Below, in pieces: positions 40,757 through 49,652 of a stretch of 64,000 nucleotides of DNA; position 1 is the first letter of the stretch; each line of letters starts with the position of its first letter. The translations under genes were made by a program, and so were the position numbers. Source of the DNA: Paenilisteria portnoyi. GTDB lineage: Bacteria; Bacillota; Bacilli; Lactobacillales; Listeriaceae. The stretch is from positions 61,186-125,185 of the forward strand of contig NZ_JAASTT010000009.1 in NCBI RefSeq assembly GCF_014322795.1, written 5' to 3'. A model generated the notes under the pieces. It was given only the letters and a program-made list of their open reading frames with translations. It did no database searches and was not told the origin of the DNA.

Positions 40757-40802
40757 TGAAAATAGGATTCTCCACGTCGTTTATGTGGGAATCCTATTTT
40801 CA
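40757..40802 (+). terminator. Terminator after aspS
   Basis: GAAAATAGGATTC pairs perfectly with GAATCCTATTTTC, with an inner CCAC/GTGG. Confidence 0.85.
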
Positions 40803-40807
40803 TGTAC

Positions 40808-40850
40808 AAAAAAACTATAGACATCGCCATTTAGCGGTTTGCCTATAGTT
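40808..40850 (-). terminator. Terminator of the minus-strand 125-aa gene
   Basis: On the minus strand AACTATAG...CTATAGTT, with an inner CCGC/GCG pairing, is followed by T7. Confidence 0.8.
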
Positions 40851-40855
40851 CTGAT

Positions 40856-41233
40856 TTAATTCGCTGAGGACGTATCAATCATCGTGACCTCAACATCATT
40901 CGCTAAGATTCCGGTATTGGTTTCATTCGACCAAAACGGACCTTCTAATTTTTTCTTTTCCTTGCTGCTCACGTCATGCTTGTCGTAAAATCTAGCCTCT
41001 ATAGCATAGCGATTACCGACTTTCACCGAATCCCATTGTGACTCGTCAAGGTCTAACTTAATCTTTTTGCTACCTGCTCCTTCGATGTTTCCTGAAACGG
41101 AGTTGTCCTCATTCTTCTGTGTGACTAGAAAATTAAAAGAAACATCTATTGGAGAAGCGGAGTTTTGCAGAAAATAATAACCTCCTGCTAAAAAAACAAT
41201 CGCGATAATTGTAAAAAAGGGGATCTTTCGCAT
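40856..41233 (-). CDS. Unrecognised membrane-anchored protein, 125 aa
   Basis: One N-terminal hydrophobic segment (FFTIIAIVFLAGGYYFLQ, residues 5-22) without a lipobox or clear cleavage site, then a polar, probably beta-rich extracellular domain (about 30-125) with many Asp, Glu and Lys. No known family. AAGGAGAG is about 8 nt before ATG. Monocistronic, with its own terminator; a homologue sits next to aspS in other Listeria as far as I recall. Confidence 0.7.
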   Translation of the reverse strand: MRKIPFFTIIAIVFLAGGYYFLQNSASPIDVSFNFLVTQKNEDNSVSGNIEGAGSKKIKLDLDESQWDSVKVGNRYAIEARFYDKHDVSSKEKKKLEGPFWSNETNTGILANDVEVTMIDTSSAN

Positions 41234-41387
41234 CTTTGTCTATCTCTCCTTCATATATAAAAAACATCCAATTTAGCTACTTCTTCATTATAAGCTCTGT
41301 TTTTCATTTCGGGAAGGGGAAAACGCGATTTCTCATTGTATTTTTAGAATTACTTCCGTTTTATTTATCCGCATCTCATTTGAGAGA

Positions 41388-41756
41388 CTATTTTTCTTTA
41401 GGATGATCTTGCAAAGCATCTACGCCGCGCTCGCCGGTGCTGATTTTAATGACTTCGGCAACGGGGTAGATGAAAACTTTACCATCGCCGGGTTCGCCAG
41501 TGCGTAACGTGTTTTTTACGACTTCTAAAACGGCTTCAACAGGAACCGTGCTGACAACAATCTCGATCTTCATGCGTTCATGCACATTGTTTTCCTTCTT
41601 TTTGCCGCGATATAGTTCGATTAAGCCTTTTTCCAGACCAGTTCCGAGCGCCTTCGTGACAGTGAGTCCGCTAACGCCGATTTCTGCGAGTGCTTTTTGG
41701 AATTCGTAAAAACGATTTGGACGTGTAATAATTTCGATTTTTGTTAAGTTTGACAA
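41388..41756 (-). CDS. glnK: Nitrogen regulatory protein PII (GlnK/NrgB type)
   Basis: 122 residues. PII trimers sense ATP/ADP and 2-oxoglutarate and bind AmtB. Visible: N-terminal beta strand KIEIITRPNRF, the T-loop base LIELYRG, KIEIVV, and the signature TGEPGDGKVFIYPVAEVIKISTGERG. The T-loop tip has Lys/Asn residues where uridylylatable Tyr51 would be, so it is not the UMP-modified enterobacterial type. The start is TTG 41756 (AGGGG 8 nt upstream); the longer GTG frame overlaps that site. It lies 12 bp downstream of amtB. Confidence 0.92.
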   Translation of the reverse strand: MSNLTKIEIITRPNRFYEFQKALAEIGVSGLTVTKALGTGLEKGLIELYRGKKKENNVHERMKIEIVVSTVPVEAVLEVVKNTLRTGEPGDGKVFIYPVAEVIKISTGERGVDALQDHPKEK

Positions 41757-41768
41757 TAGAACCACCCC

Positions 41769-42974
41769 TTAATCATGATAGGCTTTTTCGCCGTGAAGCG
41801 TTAAATCAAGCCCTTTGTATTCTTGGTCTTCATCCACTCTGATAGGTAGGAATATTTTGATAACATAGATAATGATGATGGTAGCAATTGCAACGAAAAC
41901 GACCGTGGAACCAATAGCGATGAATTGTTTACCGAGTAGGCTTGCATTTCCGTAAAAAAGACCGTCCGCGCCGAGCTTGTTAATTTTTGTAGTAGCGAAA
42001 AGGCCTGTCGCAATACCGCCCCAAATACCGCCAATACCGTGCAAACCGAAAGCGTCAAGTGCATCGTCGTATTTCAGTTTACCTTTCAACCAGAATACTG
42101 CCCAGAAACAAATCGCACCACCGAGAAAGCCGATGAGCAAAGCACTGCCAACCGTGACGAATCCAGCTGCGGGCGTAATCGAGACAAGCCCTGCAATCGC
42201 GCCAGAAATTGTGCCGAGCATCGTCGGTTTTTTGTTAATCAGCCATTCGACGGCGACCCATCCGATAATACCAGCTGCAGCGGCCGAATTGGTGTTGACG
42301 AACGCAGTCATTGCGACATTATCGATCGTCAGTGCGCTACCAATGTTGAAACCGTACCAACCGAACCAGACTAATATACCACCAATTAAAGCGAGTGGCA
42401 AATTATGCGGGGAGGAATTCTCAGCTTCCTTACGACGCCCAAGCACAATCGCGAGCACAAGTCCCGTAATACCAGAACTAATATGAACTACATTTCCGCC
42501 AGCAAAATCAAGCGCACCAAGTTCACGCAACCAACCACCGTCGCCCCAAACCCAGTGAGCAACAGGAGAATAAACAAGCAATGACCATAAAATAATGAAA
42601 ATTAAGTATGCCGCAAAATTCATCCGTTCCGCAAAAGCACCAGAAATGATAGCTACCGTCAAAATAGCGAATGTCATTTGGAACATCATGAATAAAGTAT
42701 GTGGAATCGCATCGGAGTATGTCGCATTGGCATCGAAACCAACGCTATGCAAGAAAGTCCAGTCAAAACTGCCGATAAAAGCATTTCCTGGTGCAAAAGC
42801 GAGGGAATAACCAACGAATACCCATAAAATAGAGATAATCGCCATCGAGCTAAAACTGTACATCGCAGTACTAAGCACGTTTTTACGGCGAACCATCCCT
42901 CCATAGAATAAAGCAATCCCTGGTGTCATCAGCCAAACTAATAAGGTACAAAAAAACATAAATACTGCTTCCAT
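41769..42974 (-). CDS. amtB: Ammonium transporter
   Basis: 401 residues with 11 expected membrane helices and the Amt signature (HWVWGDGGWL, DFAGGNVVHISSG, AFGLHGIGGIWGG); the twin pore histidines fall in FGLHGIGG and the NVVHISSG region. Imports ammonium at low external nitrogen, gated by the PII protein encoded next. AAAGGAGAG precedes ATG. Two GlnR-type operators flank the promoter. Confidence 0.96.
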   Translation of the reverse strand: MEAVFMFFCTLLVWLMTPGIALFYGGMVRRKNVLSTAMYSFSSMAIISILWVFVGYSLAFAPGNAFIGSFDWTFLHSVGFDANATYSDAIPHTLFMMFQMTFAILTVAIISGAFAERMNFAAYLIFIILWSLLVYSPVAHWVWGDGGWLRELGALDFAGGNVVHISSGITGLVLAIVLGRRKEAENSSPHNLPLALIGGILVWFGWYGFNIGSALTIDNVAMTAFVNTNSAAAAGIIGWVAVEWLINKKPTMLGTISGAIAGLVSITPAAGFVTVGSALLIGFLGGAICFWAVFWLKGKLKYDDALDAFGLHGIGGIWGGIATGLFATTKINKLGADGLFYGNASLLGKQFIAIGSTVVFVAIATIIIIYVIKIFLPIRVDEDQEYKGLDLTLHGEKAYHD

Positions 42975-42990
42975 GTGACACTCTCCTTTT

Positions 42991-43007
42991 TGTTAGATAA
43001 TCTAACA
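42991..43007 (-). promoter_or_regulatory. GlnR operator, proximal (in amtB leader)
   Basis: TGTTAGATAATCTAACA matches TGTNAN7TNACA perfectly. It is centred about +24 from the predicted transcript start, just upstream of the ribosome site, a repressing position. Confidence 0.85.
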
Positions 43008-43029
43008 TTTGTTTTTTGTTTATGAGATA

Positions 43030-43057
43030 ATAATACTGCAAACTGAAAATAAAGCAA
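43030..43057 (-). promoter_or_regulatory. amtB-glnK promoter
   Basis: On the minus strand: -35 TTGCTT (43057-43052), 16 bp, -10 TATTAT (43035-43030), lying between the two GlnR boxes. Confidence 0.55.
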
Positions 43058-43083
43058 GCTATTTTATCTGAAAATTATAATTT

Positions 43084-43100
43084 TGTTAGATTATCTAACA
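43084..43100 (-). promoter_or_regulatory. GlnR operator, distal
   Basis: TGTTAGATTATCTAACA, a second perfect TGTNAN7TNACA site, centred 93 bp upstream of the proximal site and about -69 from the predicted start. Confidence 0.85.
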
Positions 43101-43231
43101 TATAGCGCTTTCTTTAAATGATTTCGGAGTTTTAGTTTAAATATTCTTTTTATTCGAGGTTAATTTTTTGCGAGAAAATAGATGACATATGGATGTGAAA
43201 AAGGAATTTTGAATAAGGCTAAATGGGCGAA

Positions 43232-43270
43232 AGAAAAAACTACTCACGTCGAAATGTAAGTAGTTTTTCG
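43232..43270 (-). terminator. Terminator of cymR
   Basis: GAAAAACTACT pairs with AGTAGTTTTTC; the minus-strand reading ends in T-rich sequence immediately after the cymR stop. Confidence 0.75.
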
Positions 43271-43272
43271 GA

Positions 43273-43692
43273 TTAAATATAAAACATGTAGCCGTCGAGT
43301 AGTGGATCATCGCCATGGCTCGCCAAATCTTCCAATGTTGTACTATCTAATACTTCTTTGACGGCGTTACGAATGCGAAGCCAAAGTTCGCGCTGCGCGG
43401 CTTCTTCATCCTCGATACTTTCGACAAGCACGATAGGGCCTTCCAGGGTGCGTATGATGTCGCCAGCTGTTATTTTTGCGGGTTCATCACCTAGAATATA
43501 GCCACCGTGTGCACCGCGGATACTTTTGACAATACCAGCGTTACGAAGCGGGCCAATCAATTGTTCTAAGTAGTGTTCGGATAAGCCTTTTTTTTCGGCG
43601 ATGGAACGTAGGGAAATGGGACCTTGTCCGAAACATCGCGTTAATTCTAGTACAATAGTTAAGCCATAGCGGCCTTTTGTTGTGATTTTCAT
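43273..43692 (-). CDS. cymR: Rrf2-family transcriptional regulator CymR
   Basis: 139 residues with the Rrf2 winged helix-turn-helix (KITTKGRYGLTIVLEL, ISLRSIAEKKGLSEHYLEQLI, IVKSIRGAHGGYIL). It lacks the three cysteines of Fe-S Rrf2 members such as IscR, as CymR does. CymR represses cysteine uptake and synthesis genes together with CysK. ATG 43692 with TGGAGG upstream starts the family protein; a longer frame upstream is spurious. Divergent from rarA, next to iscS-mnmA, the usual context. Confidence 0.9.
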   Translation of the reverse strand: MKITTKGRYGLTIVLELTRCFGQGPISLRSIAEKKGLSEHYLEQLIGPLRNAGIVKSIRGAHGGYILGDEPAKITAGDIIRTLEGPIVLVESIEDEEAAQRELWLRIRNAVKEVLDSTTLEDLASHGDDPLLDGYMFYI

Positions 43693-43857
43693 AATAACCT
43701 CCAAATAATGTCGCGATTTTCTGATATAATTAGGAAGAATCGCCTCCGTACGATTAGTTGAAACTTGTCTAATCGTGATACCAGAATAATTATATAGTAT
43801 ATGGCGCCAAGAAGCTAATGAAATAGATGTTTTTGTACAACAGAACATACGCTCTTA

Positions 43858-43866
43858 TGGTATAAT
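43858..43866 (+). promoter_or_regulatory. Extended -10 promoter for rarA
   Basis: TGgTATAAT, perfect -10, 29 bp before the start; the -35 is weak. Confidence 0.6.
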
Positions 43867-43895
43867 TGATGAAAGATTATTAGAGGGGGAGAGAT

Positions 43896-45170
43896 ATGGC
43901 TATTCAACCGCTTGCTTACCGAATGAGGCCGAAGTCGCTAGATGATATTGTTGGGCAGACGCATCTTGTTGGTAAGGATAAAGTTATTTATCGGATGGTA
44001 AAGGCAAAACAGTTGTCTTCCATGATTTTATATGGACCGCCTGGCATTGGGAAAACGTCGATTGCGAGCGCGATTGCAGGCAGCACGAAATATGCGTTTC
44101 GGATGCTGAACGCGGTGACGAATAATAAGAAGGATTTAGAAATTGTGGCAGCAGAGGCAAAAATGAGCGGAACGGTTATCTTGCTTTTGGATGAGGTACA
44201 TCGCTTGGATAAGCCGAAGCAGGATTTTCTGTTGCCGCATTTGGAGAGTGGTCAAATTATTTTGATTGGGGCGACGACGAGTAATCCGTATATTGCGATT
44301 AACCCGGCCATTAGGAGTCGGACGCAGATTTTTGAATTGAAGCCGTTATCGGTGGCGGATATCGAGCTGACAATGGATTGGGCGCTGGCGGATTCGGAGC
44401 GTGGACTTGGAACATACGATGTTGTGCTCGATGAGGATGCGAAGACCCATTTGGCGACGGCTAGTAATGGTGATGTCAGAAGCGCACTCAACGCATTGGA
44501 GTTGGCGGTTATTTCTTCGGAACCTGCCGATGACGGAAAAGTGCATGTGACGCTTGAAGTCGCAGAGGAATGCTTGCAACGGAAGAGCTTGGCGCACGAT
44601 AAAGACGGCGATGCGCATTACGACGTTTTGAGCGCGTTTCAGAAATCGGTGCGAGGCAGTGACGTAAACGCGGCACTCCATTATATGGGTCGGTTGATTG
44701 AAGCTGGCGATTTGGTGAGTATAAGTCGGCGTATGCTTGTGATGGCGTATGAAGATGTCGGTCTCGCGAATCCGCAAGCCGCGACACATACCTTGTCTGC
44801 GATACAAACTGCTGAAAAAATCGGCTTTCCAGAGGCGCGAATTCCATTGGCGAATGCCGTTATTGAGCTCTGTTTGTCACCTAAATCCAATTCTGCTATT
44901 ATGGCGATTGATAGCGCGCTGGCAGACATTCGAGCTGGAAAAAGTGGCGAAGTTCCAGATCATTTGCGTGATGGCCATTATTCAGGTGCGAAAGAGCTTG
45001 GTCGGGCGCTTGATTATAAATACCCGCATAGTTATGAAAATGCATGGGTAGATCAGCAGTATTTGCCAGATCGACTGTTAAAAGCGAAGTATTACGAACC
45101 GAAGTTGACGTCTAAGTATGAGCAGACGATTGCTGGGGTTTATGAGAAGATTAATCAGAATAAGAAATGA
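43896..45170 (+). CDS. rarA: Replication-associated recombination ATPase RarA (MgsA)
   Basis: AAA+ ATPase acting at stalled replication forks. 424 residues: Walker A YGPPGIGKTS (about 49-58), Walker B LLLDEVHRLD, sensor GATTSNPY, then the MgsA tetramerisation part (RRMLVMAYEDVGLANPQA and LCLSPKSNSAIMA). GAGGGGGAG is 6 nt upstream. Confidence 0.95.
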   Translation: MAIQPLAYRMRPKSLDDIVGQTHLVGKDKVIYRMVKAKQLSSMILYGPPGIGKTSIASAIAGSTKYAFRMLNAVTNNKKDLEIVAAEAKMSGTVILLLDEVHRLDKPKQDFLLPHLESGQIILIGATTSNPYIAINPAIRSRTQIFELKPLSVADIELTMDWALADSERGLGTYDVVLDEDAKTHLATASNGDVRSALNALELAVISSEPADDGKVHVTLEVAEECLQRKSLAHDKDGDAHYDVLSAFQKSVRGSDVNAALHYMGRLIEAGDLVSISRRMLVMAYEDVGLANPQAATHTLSAIQTAEKIGFPEARIPLANAVIELCLSPKSNSAIMAIDSALADIRAGKSGEVPDHLRDGHYSGAKELGRALDYKYPHSYENAWVDQQYLPDRLLKAKYYEPKLTSKYEQTIAGVYEKINQNKK

Positions 45171-45253
45171 GCTATCAATGCTAACCGCTTACATGTTATC
45201 TTGTTGCTAAGTAAGAAAAGATACATCTTTTTCTGTTAAGTAAGTGCTCCAAA

Positions 45254-45282
45254 TTGAAATCTCCAAAATTTTGTGGTATTCT
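45254..45282 (+). promoter_or_regulatory. 6S RNA promoter
   Basis: -35 TTGAAA (45254-45259), 17-bp spacer, -10 TATTCT (45277-45282) with TG extension. Confidence 0.75.
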
Positions 45283-45288
45283 TAGTTC

Positions 45289-45490
45289 AATAAAGAAACC
45301 CTAATGTATTCGTTATGGTACCTATATTATTGAACCGAACAATTTGATCTACCTAGGGAGCCCAAGTTCGGGCGCAGCGCACATGCCTTTTCACGAGGAC
45401 TTGTAAACCGTCAGACAGAGCACCCACCTGCTGTTAATAGCGGGTTCAAACAATGGTATTAAAGACGGTACGATTGGGGTTTCTTTATTA
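45289..45490 (+). ncRNA. ssrS: 6S RNA
   Basis: About 200 nt starting 7 bp after a sigma-A promoter. The ends pair in a long closing stem (AATAAAGAAACCCTAAT with ATTGGGGTTTCTTTATT), which also provides the terminator T-run. The interior has the expected apical arm (CTAGGGAGCCCAAGTTCGGGCGCAG) and a largely single-stranded middle. 6S RNA mimics an open promoter and sequesters sigma-A RNA polymerase. Its place between rarA and iscS agrees with other Listeria as I recall. No covariance search was possible. Confidence 0.75.
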
Positions 45491-45766
45491 TTAAATTAAG
45501 ATTCGAGCGCTTCATTTGTGAACGGGATTTTGACGTTTTGCTGAATGGGCGCTTTTTGTTGTGCGCGTAAGAAAGCGTATTTTGCTTTCCTGCGCGCTCA
45601 ATATGCATGCGAACGTAGTGAGCAGGTAATCCATCAGGTGATTTTAAACGCAAAACTCGGAATGAACTCAAAACAAATATAACCCACCTGCACACTCTGA
45701 AATACAGTAGAGTACAGATAAGCAGCGAAACTAAACGCGCTTTCATCCAAAAATCATCTTGGTTCT
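45491..45766. other. Non-coding stretch between 6S RNA and iscS
   Basis: No credible gene. Contains a hairpin (GCGCG-GAAAGC...GCTTTC-GCGCG, about 45562-45597), repeat B copy 3 and a shared tail (GATAAGCAGCGAAAC, cf. AATAAGCAGCAGAAAC near 37585). The minus-strand frame here has no ribosome site. Confidence 0.6.
45599..45649 (+). repeat. Dispersed repeat family B, copy 3
   Basis: CAATATGCATG then CGAACGTAGTGAGCAGG and TAATCCATCAG; nearly identical to copy 2 at 37413, with a hairpin directly before it. Confidence 0.65.
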
Positions 45767-45795
45767 TTGCTTTCAGCGCCGTTTCTTGCTAAAAT
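45767..45795 (+). promoter_or_regulatory. iscS-mnmA promoter
   Basis: -35 TTGCTT (45767-45772), 17-bp spacer, -10 TAAAAT (45790-45795). Confidence 0.65.
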
Positions 45796-45862
45796 AGGGT
45801 AGGTTATAAAAACATTTTTTAAAGGCTAATTGTTAGTTTTTAATATAGAAAGAAGCGATTTT

Positions 45863-47008
45863 ATGGTAGAACGTGTGTATTTGGATCATGCTGCGACTAG
45901 TCCAATTCATCCAGAGGTTGTGCAGGCGATGTTGGCTAGTTTTACGAATAATTATGGGAATCCTTCTAGTATTCATTATGCTGGGAGAGAGGCTCGGAAG
46001 GCGCTAGATGAGGCGCGTGCTATTGTGGCGCGTAGTATCGGGGCGGATGAACGTGAGATTGTGTTTACAAGTGGCGGTACGGAGGGTGATAATGTGGCGC
46101 TAATTGGAGCGGCCTATGCGAATCGTGCGCACGGTAAACATATTATTACAACGGCGATTGAGCATCCGGCGGTTTTGGAGACGTGTGTGTTTCTGGAAAC
46201 GAAAGGGTTTAATGTGACGTATTTGCCGGTGGACAAGACGGGTGTTATTTCGTTGGAGGATTTCGATGCGGCGCTTACGGACGAGACGATTTTGGTTTCG
46301 ATTATGTATGGGAATAACGAGATTGGCTCGGTGCAACCGGTTCGGGCGATTGGCGAGCGGTTGACGGGGCACCAGGCGTTGTTTCATACGGATGCGGTGC
46401 AGGCTTTTGGGATGTTCGAGATGGATGTCGCGGAACTTGGCGTGGATATGTTGACGGTGACGGCGCATAAGATTAATGGACCGCGCGGGATTGGCTTTTT
46501 GTATGTGAAAAATGGGACGAATTTGCAGTATCCTTTTCACGGCGGGGAGCAGGAGCGTAAGCGGCGAGCTGGTACGGAGAATTTGCCGGGAATTTGCGGT
46601 ATGGCGGAGGCTGTGCGGATTTCTTTGGAGTCGCGAAAACAGAAACGTTCGGATTTTGCAGAGTATAAGCAGGTTTTAGTGGATACTTTTGCGGAGAGTG
46701 GTGTTCTTTTTGAGGTGAATGGTTCGCTTGAAAAAGGGCTGCCGCAGGTGTTGAATGTTCGCTTTCCGGGTGTGTCGGTGGAGCAGTTGTTGATGAATTT
46801 AGATATGGAAGGAATCGCGGTTTCTAGTGGTTCGGCTTGTACGGCTGGCACGGTGGATCCGTCGCATGTGTTGGTGGCGCTGTTTGGTGCGGAACATCCG
46901 GCTGTGCGCGAATCGATTCGGATTAGTTTTGGACTTGGTAATTCCTACGAGGAGATGGAGAGTGCAGCAAGTGAGATTGTAAAAGTGGTACAGCGACTTT
47001 GTAAATAA
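45863..47008 (+). CDS. iscS: Cysteine desulfurase
   Basis: PLP enzyme that takes sulfur from cysteine as a persulfide, here most likely to feed MnmA. 381 residues: LDHAATSPIHP start, GGTEGDNVAL, PLP-lysine in TVTAHKINGPRG (about 203), catalytic cysteine in SSGSACTAG (about 324). ATG 45863 gives the family N-terminus although its ribosome site (AGAAAGAAG) is weak. Coupled with mnmA, 18 bp downstream. Confidence 0.94.
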   Translation: MVERVYLDHAATSPIHPEVVQAMLASFTNNYGNPSSIHYAGREARKALDEARAIVARSIGADEREIVFTSGGTEGDNVALIGAAYANRAHGKHIITTAIEHPAVLETCVFLETKGFNVTYLPVDKTGVISLEDFDAALTDETILVSIMYGNNEIGSVQPVRAIGERLTGHQALFHTDAVQAFGMFEMDVAELGVDMLTVTAHKINGPRGIGFLYVKNGTNLQYPFHGGEQERKRRAGTENLPGICGMAEAVRISLESRKQKRSDFAEYKQVLVDTFAESGVLFEVNGSLEKGLPQVLNVRFPGVSVEQLLMNLDMEGIAVSSGSACTAGTVDPSHVLVALFGAEHPAVRESIRISFGLGNSYEEMESAASEIVKVVQRLCK

Positions 47009-47014
47009 ATGTGA

Positions 47015-48136
<1,122 letters not shown>

Positions 48137-48146
48137 TTCGCATGAA

Positions 48147-48188
48147 GAAGGGTTTGGGATGGGATGATTTCCTGAACTCTTTTTTTGA
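48147..48188 (+). terminator. Terminator after mnmA
   Basis: AAGGGTTTGGGA with TTTCCTGAACTCTT (wobble pairs), ending in T7. Confidence 0.65.
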
Positions 48189-48211
48189 TAAATGATGAGA
48201 AGAGGATTCGC

Positions 48212-48937
48212 ATGAAAAAAACGTTATGGATTGTGTTAGCCGTGCTGATTTTGATTGTTGGGGGCGCTTATTTTTACTTTAACACGTCACCGAGTCAGTT
48301 TGCGGAAGAGGCTGGGAATTCGACGAAAAAAGTGGATGTCGTGGATGATAGCGGTTTTCTGATGTTCACACCGATGAACCAGGATGTGAAGGAAAGTGTG
48401 ATTTTTTATCCAGGCGCTTTTATTGATGCGCTGAGTTATGCTCCGATGGCAAAAGGATTGGCGAATGCTGGATATAAAGTTTATATTGCGGAAATGCCGC
48501 TCGATTTGGCTGTTTTTGGGCAAAATAAGGCTGCTGATATTATTGATAGTCATGAGGACGAGCATTTTGTAATTGGTGGACATTCACTTGGTGGTGCGAT
48601 GGCAGCGCGCTTTGCTCACGAAAATATGGATGATTTGGACGGTATTTTCTTTTTAGCGAGTTATGCGGATGAGAAGGGAACGCTTGCAAAAGCTCCATTT
48701 TCGGCGTTGTCAATTACGGCAACAAAGGATGGTGTGCTAAATTGGGATACATACGAAAAAGACAAGAAATACTTGCCTGAGAACACGACTTTTGTATCAA
48801 TTAAAGGTGGGAATCACGCACAATTTGGCGCTTACGGAAAGCAGAATGGTGATAATGATGCCACGATTAGTGTGGAAGAACAGACAAAGGAAACGGTGAC
48901 GGCACTGAAAACTTGGCTCGCTGTTGCGGTAAAATAG
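48212..48937 (+). CDS. Membrane-anchored alpha/beta hydrolase
   Basis: 241 residues: N-terminal membrane anchor (KTLWIVLAVLILIVGGAYFYF) and an extracellular alpha/beta hydrolase domain. The nucleophile elbow GGHSLGGAMAARFA holds Ser (about 127); the catalytic Asp is likely in ATKDGVLNW and His in GGNHAQFGAYG. FYPGAFIDALSYAPMA gives the oxyanion region. Substrate unknown. AGAGGA is upstream; the longer TTG frame begins within the preceding terminator. Followed by a TPR gene at 12 bp. Confidence 0.85.
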   Translation: MKKTLWIVLAVLILIVGGAYFYFNTSPSQFAEEAGNSTKKVDVVDDSGFLMFTPMNQDVKESVIFYPGAFIDALSYAPMAKGLANAGYKVYIAEMPLDLAVFGQNKAADIIDSHEDEHFVIGGHSLGGAMAARFAHENMDDLDGIFFLASYADEKGTLAKAPFSALSITATKDGVLNWDTYEKDKKYLPENTTFVSIKGGNHAQFGAYGKQNGDNDATISVEEQTKETVTALKTWLAVAVK

Positions 48938-48949
48938 GAGGATAAGGAC

Positions 48950-49621
48950 ATGATGGATAAAAATGCACAAGGTATTGAAGCGATGCAAAAAAATGATTTA
49001 GAGACAGCGGTACGTCTTTTTACGGAGGTCATTGAGGAACATCCAAATGATCCGGTAGGCTTTATTAATTTCGGAAATGTGTTGCTTTCGATGGATGATT
49101 TTGAGCGGGCGGAGCGCTTTTTTGAGCGTGGGATTGAGCTTGATAGCAAGGCTTCAGCGGCTTATTATAGTTTAGGAAATCTGTATTATGTGTTGGAGCG
49201 TTACCAAGACGCGGCGAAGCAATTTGAGAAGGCGATTGCGAACGGGCTTGATTCGGCGGATGTTTATTTCATGATTGGGATGAGTTTTGCGCAAATGGAT
49301 GAGAATTTGTTGGCGATTCCATATTTGCTTCGTTCGGTGGAATTGGCGCCGGATGACGTGGAGGCGGCGTTCCAGTACGGGATTGCACTCGCGAAATCGG
49401 ACATGTTTGAAGAGGCAATTGGAGCGCTGGAGCGTGTGTTGATGCTGAAACCAGATGATGCAGATGCGTTTTACAATATTGGTGCGGCGTACTTGGCTTG
49501 GCAAGGCGATCTAGTGATTGGAAAAACATATTTTGAAAAGGCTGTGGCAAGTGATGAGAATCATGAATTGGCGGCGAATGCGCTTGCGGCGATTCAAGAT
49601 TTAGAAGCGAGCGGCGAATAA
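48950..49621 (+). CDS. Tetratricopeptide repeat protein
   Basis: 223 residues made of about six TPR units with the usual W/L-G/A-Y-A-F-A-P spacing (for example AAYYSLGNLYYVLERYQDAAKQFEKAI and AFYNIGAAYLAWQGD). Cytosolic, no signal. TPR proteins scaffold protein-protein contacts; the partner is unknown. Always placed before recD2 in Listeria as far as I know. AGGAGG is 7 nt upstream. Confidence 0.88.
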   Translation: MMDKNAQGIEAMQKNDLETAVRLFTEVIEEHPNDPVGFINFGNVLLSMDDFERAERFFERGIELDSKASAAYYSLGNLYYVLERYQDAAKQFEKAIANGLDSADVYFMIGMSFAQMDENLLAIPYLLRSVELAPDDVEAAFQYGIALAKSDMFEEAIGALERVLMLKPDDADAFYNIGAAYLAWQGDLVIGKTYFEKAVASDENHELAANALAAIQDLEASGE

Positions 49622-49652
49622 AAAACGGCATAAAAGACGAGGAGGTGGGAAA

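Noticed and set aside
41977..42486. 169-codon plus-strand frame opposite amtB
   Set aside because: Shadow of the amtB coding strand; Pro/Ser-rich and lacking a ribosome site.
45459..45746. Minus-strand 95-codon frame beside 6S RNA
   Set aside because: Overlaps the 6S closing stem and repeat B, with no promoter or ribosome site.
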